DNA from: G020348385 sp964538085
Lineage (GTDB): Bacteria; Acidobacteriota; Aminicenantia; Aminicenantales; Aminicenantaceae
Direction of reading: 5' to 3'
DNA length: 64,000 nucleotides
Assembly (NCBI GenBank): GCA_964538085.1
Contig: CAZIDF010000005.1
Location: forward strand, 1 to 64,000
Part shown: positions 52,852 through 62,107 of the stretch, piece after piece
Position numbering within the stretch: position 1 is the stretch's first letter
Layout: each line of letters opens with the position of its first letter
The notes under the pieces: model-generated
Told to the model about the DNA's origin: nothing
Seen by the model: the letters and a program-made list of their open reading frames with translations, nothing else
Database searches by the model: none
Translations under genes and position numbers: made by a program

Positions 52852-52954
52852 TGACGATGAAAAAAATTGTGTCGCGAGGAGCTGACGATGCAGTCTGAGC
52901 CCGGCACTGCGTTGAGGCTTCTTGTGACAGAGTTGGGCCGTTAGGGATGTTCGC

Positions 52955-54070
52955 TTACCGATTGTTACTATCTGCGAGATCGCCGATCAAATGGGCGGTG
53001 ACAGATGTCATGATCTGGGGATACAATTCCGGGTTTACCACCTGAAAGCGAAACACGTGGTGGGATCGGGCGGATTCTTCATAAATGACCCTGGCGTCAT
53101 CGTCTACGAACACCGATACGGGGGTGAAGCGAAAAACATCACTGATCGGGGCATCTTTTTTCACAATATCCCCGGGCACGGAAATCCACGCCCCCTCCTT
53201 TTCTATGATTTTTCGGCCAGCCACTTCGGCAAAAACCGCGGTACACCACAAGTTCCTTGTCTCGGAGAGCACTTGTTCTCTGGCCGTCTCATCGACATCC
53301 TCATCCAGAGATGCCAGGTGGTTAGGGGAGTCCTTTTTCGATAGGGCATATATAAAATAATTCATCACCCGGTCCGAAGAATACCTCAAAAGGTCGGCAT
53401 GGGCTGCCCTCCAGAAAGAGGCGTTTCCCCGGTTCTTGAAGTTTCCCCCGTCGAAACACGGGACCCACCAGACAGCCAGGCCCGAATTCATGATACGGAT
53501 AAATCCGTTGGGATCCAGGCCGACATTCCATTCACGCGTTCCGGCACTCGCTTCGCCGATGAAGATCATCAGCCGGGAAACACGCCGCCTAAAAAGGTCG
53601 GGTTTCCGGTTGAAAGCAGCGGCCACATCCCGAAGGCTCCCTACCGTGATGATGGTCACCTGGTCCTTGGAACTCGCAAGAACATCCAGGATCAGATTCA
53701 CTCCCGCCTGGTATTTTTCCGCCTGATCGAATGCCGCATCGTCCGGCGTCTTCAGCGGTTCGGAAAGCCCCTTGACCCAGGGCACGTTCCGTCCGGTCAG
53801 GTAGTTCATTTGCTCGACCGGGATTCGTCCCGGGCATTGGTCCTGTTTATTCCCCTGGTCCAGAACGATTCCTCGGATATCCAGTTCCTCTAGGGCATAC
53901 AATGCGGCGATGTCGAAATGGTCGTCGGGATCTTTGTGCGGGTGGAAAAGGTCCGTGCAGTACACGACCGGCACTTTCCTGTCGATGTAACCATGGTTTG
54001 AGGGGTAAGTTTGGAGGATAGCGAAGCATCCCAATATAAGGGCTAAAATTCCCATAAATGTTTTTCTCAT
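52955..54070 (-). CDS. Exported nucleoside-hydrolase-like protein
   Basis: The 371-residue protein has a signal peptide (KTFMGILALILGCFAILQ). VVYCTDLFHPHKDPDDHFD is a variant of the DTDPGxDD calcium site of inosine-uridine hydrolases. QVTIITVGSLRDVAAAFNRK and GEASAGTREWNVGLDPNGF are other family marks. Because the Asp cluster differs from the norm, a true nucleosidase activity is uncertain; such variants occur in sugar-use clusters. It faces the GH172 gene and is divergent from GH116. Confidence 0.8.
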   Translation of the reverse strand: MRKTFMGILALILGCFAILQTYPSNHGYIDRKVPVVYCTDLFHPHKDPDDHFDIAALYALEELDIRGIVLDQGNKQDQCPGRIPVEQMNYLTGRNVPWVKGLSEPLKTPDDAAFDQAEKYQAGVNLILDVLASSKDQVTIITVGSLRDVAAAFNRKPDLFRRRVSRLMIFIGEASAGTREWNVGLDPNGFIRIMNSGLAVWWVPCFDGGNFKNRGNASFWRAAHADLLRYSSDRVMNYFIYALSKKDSPNHLASLDEDVDETAREQVLSETRNLWCTAVFAEVAGRKIIEKEGAWISVPGDIVKKDAPISDVFRFTPVSVFVDDDARVIYEESARSHHVFRFQVVNPELYPQIMTSVTAHLIGDLADSNNR

Positions 54071-54322
54071 GCCTCGAGCTCCCTCATTGCTGAAGAAATC
54101 TTTGTTTCTCTCTTTTTTGCCCAGTGGGCCTGATCACACTCAAAAAACTTTATAGACCTGACAGATTCTTGTCAAACACTTTCTTGGTCATAAAAGTGGA
54201 GGCGGGGATCCCCCCGGGCGTGCCACAATGCATATGCTTGTATTTTTTGCTCAATTGCATATACTGTCCATGTTCAATCTTGAAGATCCGCAAAAAGTCT
54301 GTTTTGGAAGGAGGGAAAAACC

Positions 54323-56884
54323 ATGTCTGCCAAATTTTTTAAATTGCTGTATGTTTCAATCACCATCATATTTCTCACATTCCTGATCAGTGGTTGCACG
54401 ACCGGAGGCGGCACGCAAAAGGATGTTTCTCAAAGGGCCTACAACGGCCCATATACCGGAGATAATCTCAGCCGGATCGCTTTCCCGATCGGCGGGATGG
54501 GAGCCGGCATGTTCTGTTTTGAGGGGACCGGAGCCATCTCGCATATGTCGGTGAGGAATACCATGGAATTTTTCAACGAACCCTGTATGTTCGCTGCCGT
54601 AACGGTGAAAGGGGAAGAAAACACCGCCAAGATTCTCGAAGGGCCCGTCCCCGACTGGAAGACATTCGGCGGACCCAGGACCGGAAACGGATTGGGCGGG
54701 ACAAGCTACGGGTTTCCCAGATTCAGGGACGTGTCTTTTCAAGCCAGATTCCCCTTCGGGATCGTGACCCTCAGCGATGAAGATATGCCTTTCGATGTCG
54801 AAATAACCGGATGGAGCCCTTTCATTCCCGGCAATGCAGATGATGCCAGCCTTCCGGTCGGTGCGTTGGAATATCATTTCAAAAATTCCTCCCAAGAACC
54901 GGTCGAGGCGGTCTTTTCCTATAATTCCAGGAACTTCATGACAAAATCGAGCGCCGGAGAAGAGCCGGGCGATTCCATTCGGTCCATCGAGGGCGGATTT
55001 TTGTTGTGGCAGCAGGGAACAGAAGAAAACCCAGAGAATGAAGGCGGATTTGCCGTGTTTGTCGATGAAAACGATGTGATGGTCGATCACTGCTGGTTCA
55101 AAGGCGGCTGGTTCGATTCGCTCACCCTGGCATGGGAGAATATCCGTAAAGCCGAGTTGATGGATAATCCGCCCCTTGATGGCTCGAGTCCCGGCGCCTC
55201 GCTTTTTGTGCCGTTTGCCTTGGAGCCCGGCGGGGAAAAGACCATCCGCCTGATGATGGCTTGGTATGTGCCAGCCACCGACCTGCGCACGGGCAGCGAT
55301 CCCGAAATCCCTCCAGATCCCCAGGCTGTAACTCCCTGCTGTGCATCCTCCACTTATGTCCCATGGTATGCGGGACGGTTCAAGGACATCAACGAAGTCG
55401 CCGATTACTGGCGTCTCAATTACATACCCCTGCGCGAAAAAACAGAGCTGTTCACTGACACGTTTTATGACTCGACCCTCCCGGATGAAGTAATCGAGGC
55501 AGTGGCGGCCAATCTGACCATACTGAAATCGCCCACCGTGCTGAGGCAGACAGACGGCCGTCTCTGGTGCTTCGAGGGGTGCAGCGATGACCGCGGCTGC
55601 TGTGCCGGTTCGTGCACGCATGTCTGGAATTATGCCCAGGCTATACCGCACCTCTTCCCCGATCTCGAGCGAAGCCTTCGCCAGACCGAATTCAACGAAA
55701 GCCAGGATGAGAGAGGACACCAGACCTTCCGTTCCAATCTCCCGATCCGCCCTGTAACCCACACTTTTCATGCGGCTTCGGACGGGCAGCTTGGCGGTAT
55801 CATGAAGGTGTATCGCGACTGGCGGATTAGCGGCGATACGGCTTGGCTCAAAGTCCTCTGGCCCAAGGTCAAACAAAGCCTGGAATACTGCATCGCGACC
55901 TGGGATCCCAAAGGCAAAGGGATCCTGGAAGAGCCTCACCACAACACCTACGATATAGAATTCTGGGGTCCGGACGGCATGTGCACCAGCTTCTACTTGG
56001 GCGCTCTGACCGCGGCTGTGGAAATGGGGACCTCGATCGACGATGATGTGAGTAGATACAGCACGCTTTTGGAAAAGGGAAAAAATTATCTCGAAACGGA
56101 ACTGTATAACGGAGAATATTTTTACCAGAAGATCCAGACCCAAGGCCTCGAGGCCGAGTTCGAGCCTCTCGACTATTCCTCCAACGGCATCGGTTACAAG
56201 GAGGTCATGGATCTCCTCAATACCGAAGGTCCCAAGTACCAGTATGGGACGGGTTGTTTGTCCGACGGAGTTTTAGGTTTTTGGATCGCTAAAGTAGCAG
56301 GCTTGGGCAATATAGCTGATGCAGAAAAAGTAAAAAGCCACCTTCTGGCCATTTATAAATATAACCTGAGGCACGACCTCTCAGAGCACCCCAACCCGCA
56401 GCGGCCGACTTTTGCTATGGGAGATGATGGCGGACTATTGCTATGCAGTTGGCCCCGGGGAGGAGCCCTGTCGCTCCCCTTCGTTTACAGCAATGAAGTC
56501 TGGACGGGTATCGAATATCAGGCGGCATCCCACATGATGTTCGAAGGATTGGTGGAGGAAGGGCTTGACATCGTTAGAGTATGCCGCGATCGCTATGACG
56601 GCAGAATCCGCAACCCCTTCAACGAATACGAGTGCGGTCACTGGTATGCACGTGCATTAGCGAGCTATGGCCTCCTGCAGGGCCTGACCGGCGTGCGCTA
56701 CGATGCTGTGGATAAAACGCTGTATATCGATTCCAGGATCGGCAACGATTTCAGGAGTTTTCTTGCGACCGCCACAGGATTCGGCACTGTCGGTTTGAAG
56801 AACGGCAAGCCTTTTGTGGATGTCAAACGTGGCGATATCGACATCGCCCATGTTTTTGTTTCGGGCAAAGAAACAGAGCTCTGA
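54323..56884 (+). CDS. GH116-family glycoside hydrolase lipoprotein
   Basis: The 853-residue protein has a lipobox at FLISGC (Cys25). The N-terminal domain starts SRIAFPIGGMGAGMFCFEG, the usual GH116 (GBA2-type) opening. The alpha6 barrel has EEPHHNTYDIEFWGPDG near 536-552, which lines up with the nucleophile region, and YGTGCLSDGVLGFW, whose Asp lines up with the acid/base. GH116 enzymes act on beta-glucosides, xylosides or N-acetylglucosaminides. The ribosome site GGAAGGAGGG is strong. A periplasmic or surface site is implied by the lipid anchor. Confidence 0.9.
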   Translation: MSAKFFKLLYVSITIIFLTFLISGCTTGGGTQKDVSQRAYNGPYTGDNLSRIAFPIGGMGAGMFCFEGTGAISHMSVRNTMEFFNEPCMFAAVTVKGEENTAKILEGPVPDWKTFGGPRTGNGLGGTSYGFPRFRDVSFQARFPFGIVTLSDEDMPFDVEITGWSPFIPGNADDASLPVGALEYHFKNSSQEPVEAVFSYNSRNFMTKSSAGEEPGDSIRSIEGGFLLWQQGTEENPENEGGFAVFVDENDVMVDHCWFKGGWFDSLTLAWENIRKAELMDNPPLDGSSPGASLFVPFALEPGGEKTIRLMMAWYVPATDLRTGSDPEIPPDPQAVTPCCASSTYVPWYAGRFKDINEVADYWRLNYIPLREKTELFTDTFYDSTLPDEVIEAVAANLTILKSPTVLRQTDGRLWCFEGCSDDRGCCAGSCTHVWNYAQAIPHLFPDLERSLRQTEFNESQDERGHQTFRSNLPIRPVTHTFHAASDGQLGGIMKVYRDWRISGDTAWLKVLWPKVKQSLEYCIATWDPKGKGILEEPHHNTYDIEFWGPDGMCTSFYLGALTAAVEMGTSIDDDVSRYSTLLEKGKNYLETELYNGEYFYQKIQTQGLEAEFEPLDYSSNGIGYKEVMDLLNTEGPKYQYGTGCLSDGVLGFWIAKVAGLGNIADAEKVKSHLLAIYKYNLRHDLSEHPNPQRPTFAMGDDGGLLLCSWPRGGALSLPFVYSNEVWTGIEYQAASHMMFEGLVEEGLDIVRVCRDRYDGRIRNPFNEYECGHWYARALASYGLLQGLTGVRYDAVDKTLYIDSRIGNDFRSFLATATGFGTVGLKNGKPFVDVKRGDIDIAHVFVSGKETEL

Positions 56885-56887
56885 TCA

Positions 56888-57310
56888 CCGGCTATAATGT
56901 CAGGAAGCTCCACTCCTTGGAAATGGGCACACGGCTCATAAGGATGGCCCTTTTTTTTGTGACCAGCAGGTTGTCGCTGGGGTTGATGCCCCTCGAAGTT
57001 CTGCCCTGCGCCGTGGGCAGGGCGGTGATAGATATAGTCCTGCATCCCTTCCTTGACTTGATGCCGATGAATCTTATAGGCGACTTCTGAGCAAGTCACG
57101 CCCGGTCTGGTTTCTTCTACCTGGATCTGGACACAGTCGGCCACGACCTGCCACATCTTTTCTTGATGGGCCGATACGGGCGCGATCTGATAGTTGCGGT
57201 AGCCCTCCCCGCCGTAACCGCCCAGCTTGATATCGGTATTCACATAGACCGGCTCGCCTTTTTTTACTTTATTGTAGAAAAATTGATTGGGATGGGGATA
57301 GGCCGTCGCC
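56888..57310 (-). pseudogene. Duplicated 3' end of the M24 peptidase gene with a 101-bp deletion
   Basis: This block is almost identical to 60511-61034, the end of the M24 gene. It lacks 101 bp that in the intact copy lie between two TTGATGCC repeats (60606-60613 and 60707-60714). The deletion shifts the frame after NFEGHQ and removes the codons for the Glu ligand area. Upstream of 57310 the homology stops sharply. It cannot make an active enzyme. Confidence 0.88.
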
Positions 57311-57406
57311 ACCCCTGCCATCTTTGGTGTCTTTTTTATTGCCGCTTACAAGATGTGATGAAGATTTGGTAATAAATTTTAGGGGAATTTTATAGAAGAT
57401 AAATAC

Positions 57407-57464
57407 TTGACAGAATTAAAATATGTAGGATAATCTTATATACGATTATCTAGTATATACGATT
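57407..57464 (+). promoter_or_regulatory. Promoter and candidate PadR operator
   Basis: TTGACA (57407-57412) is followed after 16-18 bp by GATAAT/TAATCT (57429-57436). Directly after it the 11-mer TATATACGATT occurs twice, at 57437-57447 and 57454-57464, a 17-bp period. The repeats lie 15 bp before the PadR start, so binding there would block transcription of the PadR/permease operon. Confidence 0.5.
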
Positions 57465-57478
57465 TATGGAGACATGAT

Positions 57479-57817
57479 ATGTCATCAAAAACTTTAATTG
57501 CCGCGTCTGCCAAGCCGATCATCCTATCCATCCTCCAAACGGGTGAAAACTACGGATACCAGATCATCAAACGCGTTCGCCAAGCCTCGGGCGGAACCTT
57601 GGAATGGTCGAGTTCCCTGCTCTACCCGGTGCTGCATAGGCTGGAAAAAGATGGAATGATCCAGTCCCATTGGAAGATTTCGGAAAAAGGCCGGATGCGG
57701 AGAAACTATAGCATTACAGACCTGGGCCGAAAAGAATTGATTGTTGAGAAGGAACGCTGGATCAACGTTCACAATGTCCTCAAAGAATTCTGGAGGACGG
57801 CTGAAGCCCTGGATTGA
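57479..57817 (+). CDS. PadR-family transcriptional regulator
   Basis: The 112-residue winged-helix protein has KPIILSILQTGENYGYQIIK, SSLLYPVLHRLEKDGMI and RRNYSITDLGRKELIVEKER, the PadR core. It is followed after 13 bp by a long permease gene, so it should control that pair. Inducer unknown. This PadR is not a close copy of the one at 10924. Confidence 0.92.
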   Translation: MSSKTLIAASAKPIILSILQTGENYGYQIIKRVRQASGGTLEWSSSLLYPVLHRLEKDGMIQSHWKISEKGRMRRNYSITDLGRKELIVEKERWINVHNVLKEFWRTAEALD

Positions 57818-57830
57818 AAGGAAAACTAAG

Positions 57831-60488
57831 ATGGCAATTTTTGACTTGGAAAATGCGATCAGAAAGTGGAGAAAAAGTCTATTCAAGGACCCCGGGCTTG
57901 AGGAGAATTACATTATCGAACTCGAGGAGGCTTTGCGCGAAGAGATCGAGGAACTTGTCGAAGGGGGGATGAGCGAGGAAGAGGCCTTCCAGCGCGTCGC
58001 AGCAGAAGTGGCGCCAACCAAAGTATTGGGATCCGAATTTTACAAGGTGAGAACCACTCGGCGCTCTGGACGTCCATCCTGGCAAGCGCCGCAATTCATG
58101 CCCGCACTTCTCTGGCATTATCTAAAGATCTCACTCCGGAAGATCAAACGCCAAAAAAGCTATTCCTTCATCAATATCGCCGGTTTATCTGTGGGCATGG
58201 CCTGCTTCCTGCTGATTTTGACCTCGATCCAATTCGAGCTGAGTTATGACCGTTTTTTCGAAAATGCGGACAAGCTTTTCCGTGTGGCCATCCGCAGCGA
58301 TGCTCCCGACGAAGTCGGTTATTCCATCACCACTTCCCAGATTTTATCCGAAGCTCTGAAGACCAATATTCCCGAAATAGAAAGTGCTGGGATCATCCAA
58401 AGATCACGAAATGCGGTGTTTCAGATTGAAACGGAAAGCTTTACAGAAGACGGCTTCTTCGCGGATGAAAATTTTTTCCAGATGTTCAGTTTCGATATGA
58501 TCCGCGGCAACCGGTCCGAAGCCTTGACAGCGCCGAATTCCATTGTCCTCACAGACGACTTGGCAAAAAAAATACTCGGCTCTGAGGATCCTATCGGAAA
58601 AACTATCCATTACAAAGGCCGATTCTTGAGCTGTGATTTAAACATAACCGGAATCATGCGGCAACCGCCCAAAAATTCCCATCTGCAGTTTAATTATCTA
58701 ATATCTACTGCAACCATGGCTGTGCACAAAGACCTGGGCGAATGGTTCAATACTTGGGACATTTCTGCTTTTTCCACCTATGTCGAACTTAAGGCAGGGT
58801 CGTCTCATAAAATTACAGAACAAAAGATACGCAAGATTATGCTCGATGCGAGACCACATGTTTCTATGAAAGAAGACGCGGTTTATTTGCAGCCAGTTAC
58901 AGACATCCATCTCAAATCCCAGGTAGAAGGCGCAACCGCTACCAACAACCGCATCCAAACGGTGTATCTTTTCGGGGCCATTGCTCTGCTTATCCTCCTT
59001 ATCGCCGGCATCAATTCTGTGAATCTCTCCACCGCCCGGGCAATGACCCGGCTCAAAGAGATTTGTATGCGCAAGGTCATCGGGGCAGGACGGATTCAGT
59101 TGATCAAACAATTTTTAGGAGAATCCTACTTTTTTACAACTCTGGCCATGGGCATGGCCTTTTTGATTTTTTATACGCTTTTCCCAAAATATTCCTATTT
59201 CCTGGGCAACGATCTTACGCTGAACGAAGTGGAAAAAATGCCTCTCATTTTCACGATTTTTGGCACCATCCTGTTTGTCGGTGCTTTATCGGGGCTCTAC
59301 CCCGCCTTTGTGCTATCGGCCTTTCAACCCCTCTTGCTCCTCAAAAAATATACTGGGACCTGGCTAAAGGGAGCAAGAGTCAGAAATCTGCTCGTCATTT
59401 TCCAGTTCTCAGCCGTCGTTGTCCTGATGATCGGGGCAATTGTCATAACCAAACAATTGAACTTCATTAAAAATATGAATTTGGGATACGAACGGGAACA
59501 CATCGTCATCCTGCCGCTCAATGAGGAAGAAGCTATCAAGAAGGCCCAGGTGCTTAAAACCCGGCTGCTTGAATACTCTAAGATTCTGGGTGTTACCGTT
59601 TCAGACTCAAGCCCTCTTCGTCTCGGCTCATCTATCGGTGGAAAGAGGATCAAACATGAAAATGGAGAGGAGATCAAGATCGACATGCATATGGCCCATA
59701 TCGATCACGACTTTCTGGATGTCTTCGGGATAAAAATCGCCGAGGGCAGAAACTTTTCTCAGGAATTTCCAAGTGATGACAAAAGAGTTCTGGTCAATGA
59801 AGCCTTTGTCAGGAGAATTGGATGGAAGAAACCGCTCAACAATCTGCTTAATGGTTCCCCTGTCATCGGTGTGATAGAAGATTTCCATTTCGACACCCTG
59901 CATAAGACCATCGAACCGGCTGTGTTTTACCTGGGTGAGGGATTTTCCGGAATGGCCAACATCGGCATCCGGATAAGACCCGAAGATCCAGAGAGTACTC
60001 TGGCTGAAATCAAAAACATTTTTTCTCAGGCCATGACCAGCCAGTCCTTTGATTTTTATTTTCTGGACGATGCCTACAACCGTCTCTACCGCAACGAGCA
60101 GCGGCTGGCCCTCATGATCGGATATCTGGAAGGCTTGGCGATTATCCTAGGTTGTATGGGGCTTTTTGGCTTGGCGACCTTTGCCGCACAGAGGCGGGCC
60201 AAGGAGATTGGAATCCGTAAAGTATTGGGGGCTTCGGTTTTCAGCATCATCCGGATGATATCCCGGGAATTTGTTGAGCTGGTTGTGATTTCCAATGTCA
60301 TAGCCTGGCCCTTGGGATACCTCTTTTTAAAGAAATGGCTTCAGGGTTATGCTTACAGATGCAGCTTTGGCATCGATGTATTTATACTGGCGGGATTAGG
60401 GACGCTGCTGATCGCTTTGTTTGCGGTGGGATTGCATACAGTCAAGGCGGCCTGGTCGAATCCGCTTGAGAGTATTCGCTACGAGTGA
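57831..60488 (+). CDS. Long FtsX/MacB-type ABC permease with N-terminal HAAS-like domain
   Basis: The 885-residue protein starts with a cytoplasmic helical prefix, LEENYIIELEEALREEIEEL and GGMSEEEAFQRVAAEV, like the HAAS/permease-prefix domain that pairs with PadR. Then two FtsX halves follow: KISLRKIKRQKSYSFINIAG with its first helix near 105-130 and a second half near 510. The FtsX core KEIGIRKVLGAS is near 810 and the end is ESIRYE. ATG 57831 follows AAAGGAAAACTAAG. No ATPase gene is adjacent. The role is probably export or envelope stress relief. Confidence 0.88.
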   Translation: MAIFDLENAIRKWRKSLFKDPGLEENYIIELEEALREEIEELVEGGMSEEEAFQRVAAEVAPTKVLGSEFYKVRTTRRSGRPSWQAPQFMPALLWHYLKISLRKIKRQKSYSFINIAGLSVGMACFLLILTSIQFELSYDRFFENADKLFRVAIRSDAPDEVGYSITTSQILSEALKTNIPEIESAGIIQRSRNAVFQIETESFTEDGFFADENFFQMFSFDMIRGNRSEALTAPNSIVLTDDLAKKILGSEDPIGKTIHYKGRFLSCDLNITGIMRQPPKNSHLQFNYLISTATMAVHKDLGEWFNTWDISAFSTYVELKAGSSHKITEQKIRKIMLDARPHVSMKEDAVYLQPVTDIHLKSQVEGATATNNRIQTVYLFGAIALLILLIAGINSVNLSTARAMTRLKEICMRKVIGAGRIQLIKQFLGESYFFTTLAMGMAFLIFYTLFPKYSYFLGNDLTLNEVEKMPLIFTIFGTILFVGALSGLYPAFVLSAFQPLLLLKKYTGTWLKGARVRNLLVIFQFSAVVVLMIGAIVITKQLNFIKNMNLGYEREHIVILPLNEEEAIKKAQVLKTRLLEYSKILGVTVSDSSPLRLGSSIGGKRIKHENGEEIKIDMHMAHIDHDFLDVFGIKIAEGRNFSQEFPSDDKRVLVNEAFVRRIGWKKPLNNLLNGSPVIGVIEDFHFDTLHKTIEPAVFYLGEGFSGMANIGIRIRPEDPESTLAEIKNIFSQAMTSQSFDFYFLDDAYNRLYRNEQRLALMIGYLEGLAIILGCMGLFGLATFAAQRRAKEIGIRKVLGASVFSIIRMISREFVELVVISNVIAWPLGYLFLKKWLQGYAYRCSFGIDVFILAGLGTLLIALFAVGLHTVKAAWSNPLESIRYE

Positions 60489-60514
60489 GGATTTCCTGGC
60501 GTTTGGATCTCCGG

Positions 60515-61921
60515 TTATAATGTCAGGAAGCTCCACTCCTTGGAAATGGGCACACGGCTCATAAGGATGGCTCCTTTTTTTGTGACCAGCAGGTTGTCGC
60601 TGGGGTTGATGCCGATGCCGTTTTTTTCATCATACAGGCCTGGCTCCACGCTAAAGGTCATGTTCTCTTCGATCACCGTGTGGTCACCCAGAGAAATAAA
60701 CGGGGCTTGATGCCCCTCGAAGTTCTGCCCTGCGCCGTGGGCAGGGCGGTGATAGATATAGTCCTGCATCCCTTCCTTGACTTGATGCCGATGAATCTTA
60801 TAGGCGACTTCTGAGCAAGTCACGCCCGGTCTGGTTTCTTCTACCTGGATCTGGACACAGTCGGCCACGACCTGCCACATCTTTTCTTGATGGGCCGATA
60901 CGGGCGCGATCTGATAGTTGCGGTAGCCCTCCCCGCCGTAACCGCCCAGCTTGATATCGGTATTCACATAGACCGGCTCGCCTTTTTTTACTTTATTGTA
61001 GAAAAATTGATTGGGATGGGGATAGGCCGTCGCCGCTCCGGCGCGAACGTAGTGGGATGTCACCTCCATCCCGACCCCTTTGTTGGGTTTGCCGTCGTAT
61101 TCGATATCCTTCATCATGAGTAAAATCCCGTATGCCTGAAGGGCCTGGCCAATCTCGAAATCAGTGGCATCTGTGCCCCGCTCCAAAATGTAATCCCTGG
61201 CAAAAGCATGGACCTTATCGAAATACCGGTAGGCCCGCTGTGTCAGGGCAATTTCTTCAGGTCTCTTGACGATGCGCATCTTTTGGCAGGTGTCGGCAAT
61301 GTCGATAAAGCGAGTTCCTGGCATGATTTGCTCAATTTTACTGAGATGTTCAGTGCTCAGGCCCATATCTGTACCGATCGTTTTTCCTTGAAATCCCCGT
61401 TTTTTCAGACCAGCCAATAGCCATTCAAAAAGATCGATTCTTTTCCCCATGACCACCTGTCCTTTGTTGGGGAATCCCCCTTCGGCATGGGGGTAACAGA
61501 AATAGTAATCGAATTCCGTGCACCACCAGGAGGTAATCAGATCCCTGTCGATCCCAGGCGCATACCAGTAGACTGTGTCCTCCTCTTGCAGCGGGAAAAA
61601 GGCCCAGGTTGACCGCTCTCCACTGCCTCGGAAGCAGCCTGTGTAGTAGACCATGTTGGTGTCGCTTCCCAGAAGAACGGCATCGATCCCTATGTCTGAG
61701 ACCTTTGCCTTAAGCCTGCGCACAGTATTCTGGTACCAACTCAAGGGCAGGCGGTCGTAACCCAACGGAGCGGGTTCGGGATGATCGGGATTGTCCTTCA
61801 GTAGTTTTTCCGATCCCTCCTTGTTGAAGGAAGTGCCGCATGCCAGGTGTTTCGCCGCCAAACCGGCCGACGCCAATCCCATCCCCATATTTCTGATAAA
61901 ATGCCGCCGCGTTATGCTCAT
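60515..61921 (-). CDS. Tat-exported M24-family peptidase-like protein with altered metal ligands
   Basis: The 468-residue protein has a twin-arginine signal (SITRRHFIRNMGMGLASAG). A creatinase N-domain follows (GIDAVLLGSDTNMVYYTGCF), then the pita-bread M24 domain: VNTDIKLGGYGGEGYRNY, HRPAHGAGQNFEGH, FSVEPGLYDEKNGIGINPSD. Against Xaa-Pro aminopeptidase the first Asp, His and first Glu ligands are kept. The second Asp becomes Glu and the last Glu becomes Ser. So a peptidase role is not certain. ATG 61921 follows GGAGGTAAGG. Its 3' end is duplicated at 56888. Confidence 0.85.
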   Translation of the reverse strand: MSITRRHFIRNMGMGLASAGLAAKHLACGTSFNKEGSEKLLKDNPDHPEPAPLGYDRLPLSWYQNTVRRLKAKVSDIGIDAVLLGSDTNMVYYTGCFRGSGERSTWAFFPLQEEDTVYWYAPGIDRDLITSWWCTEFDYYFCYPHAEGGFPNKGQVVMGKRIDLFEWLLAGLKKRGFQGKTIGTDMGLSTEHLSKIEQIMPGTRFIDIADTCQKMRIVKRPEEIALTQRAYRYFDKVHAFARDYILERGTDATDFEIGQALQAYGILLMMKDIEYDGKPNKGVGMEVTSHYVRAGAATAYPHPNQFFYNKVKKGEPVYVNTDIKLGGYGGEGYRNYQIAPVSAHQEKMWQVVADCVQIQVEETRPGVTCSEVAYKIHRHQVKEGMQDYIYHRPAHGAGQNFEGHQAPFISLGDHTVIEENMTFSVEPGLYDEKNGIGINPSDNLLVTKKGAILMSRVPISKEWSFLTL

Positions 61922-62107
61922 CCTTACCTCCAATCGAGAGATATCCTTTATTATACAAACACGGCTGTTAATGCAAATCTCTTTTTTTTGCAACCCAATA
62001 ATCTTCCCCCTCCTCTGTGGTCCTGCAGTTTTTGTCCAAAAAAGAACAACAGAGACCGATCACCTGATCGATCCCTGATGGCTAAAACGAATTAAAAAAT
62101 AGGTCTT

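Noticed and set aside
54356..56143. A 595-codon open frame antisense to the GH116 gene
   Set aside because: It mirrors a confident GH116 gene, has no ribosome site and no recognisable motif; long antisense frames are common in GC-rich genes.
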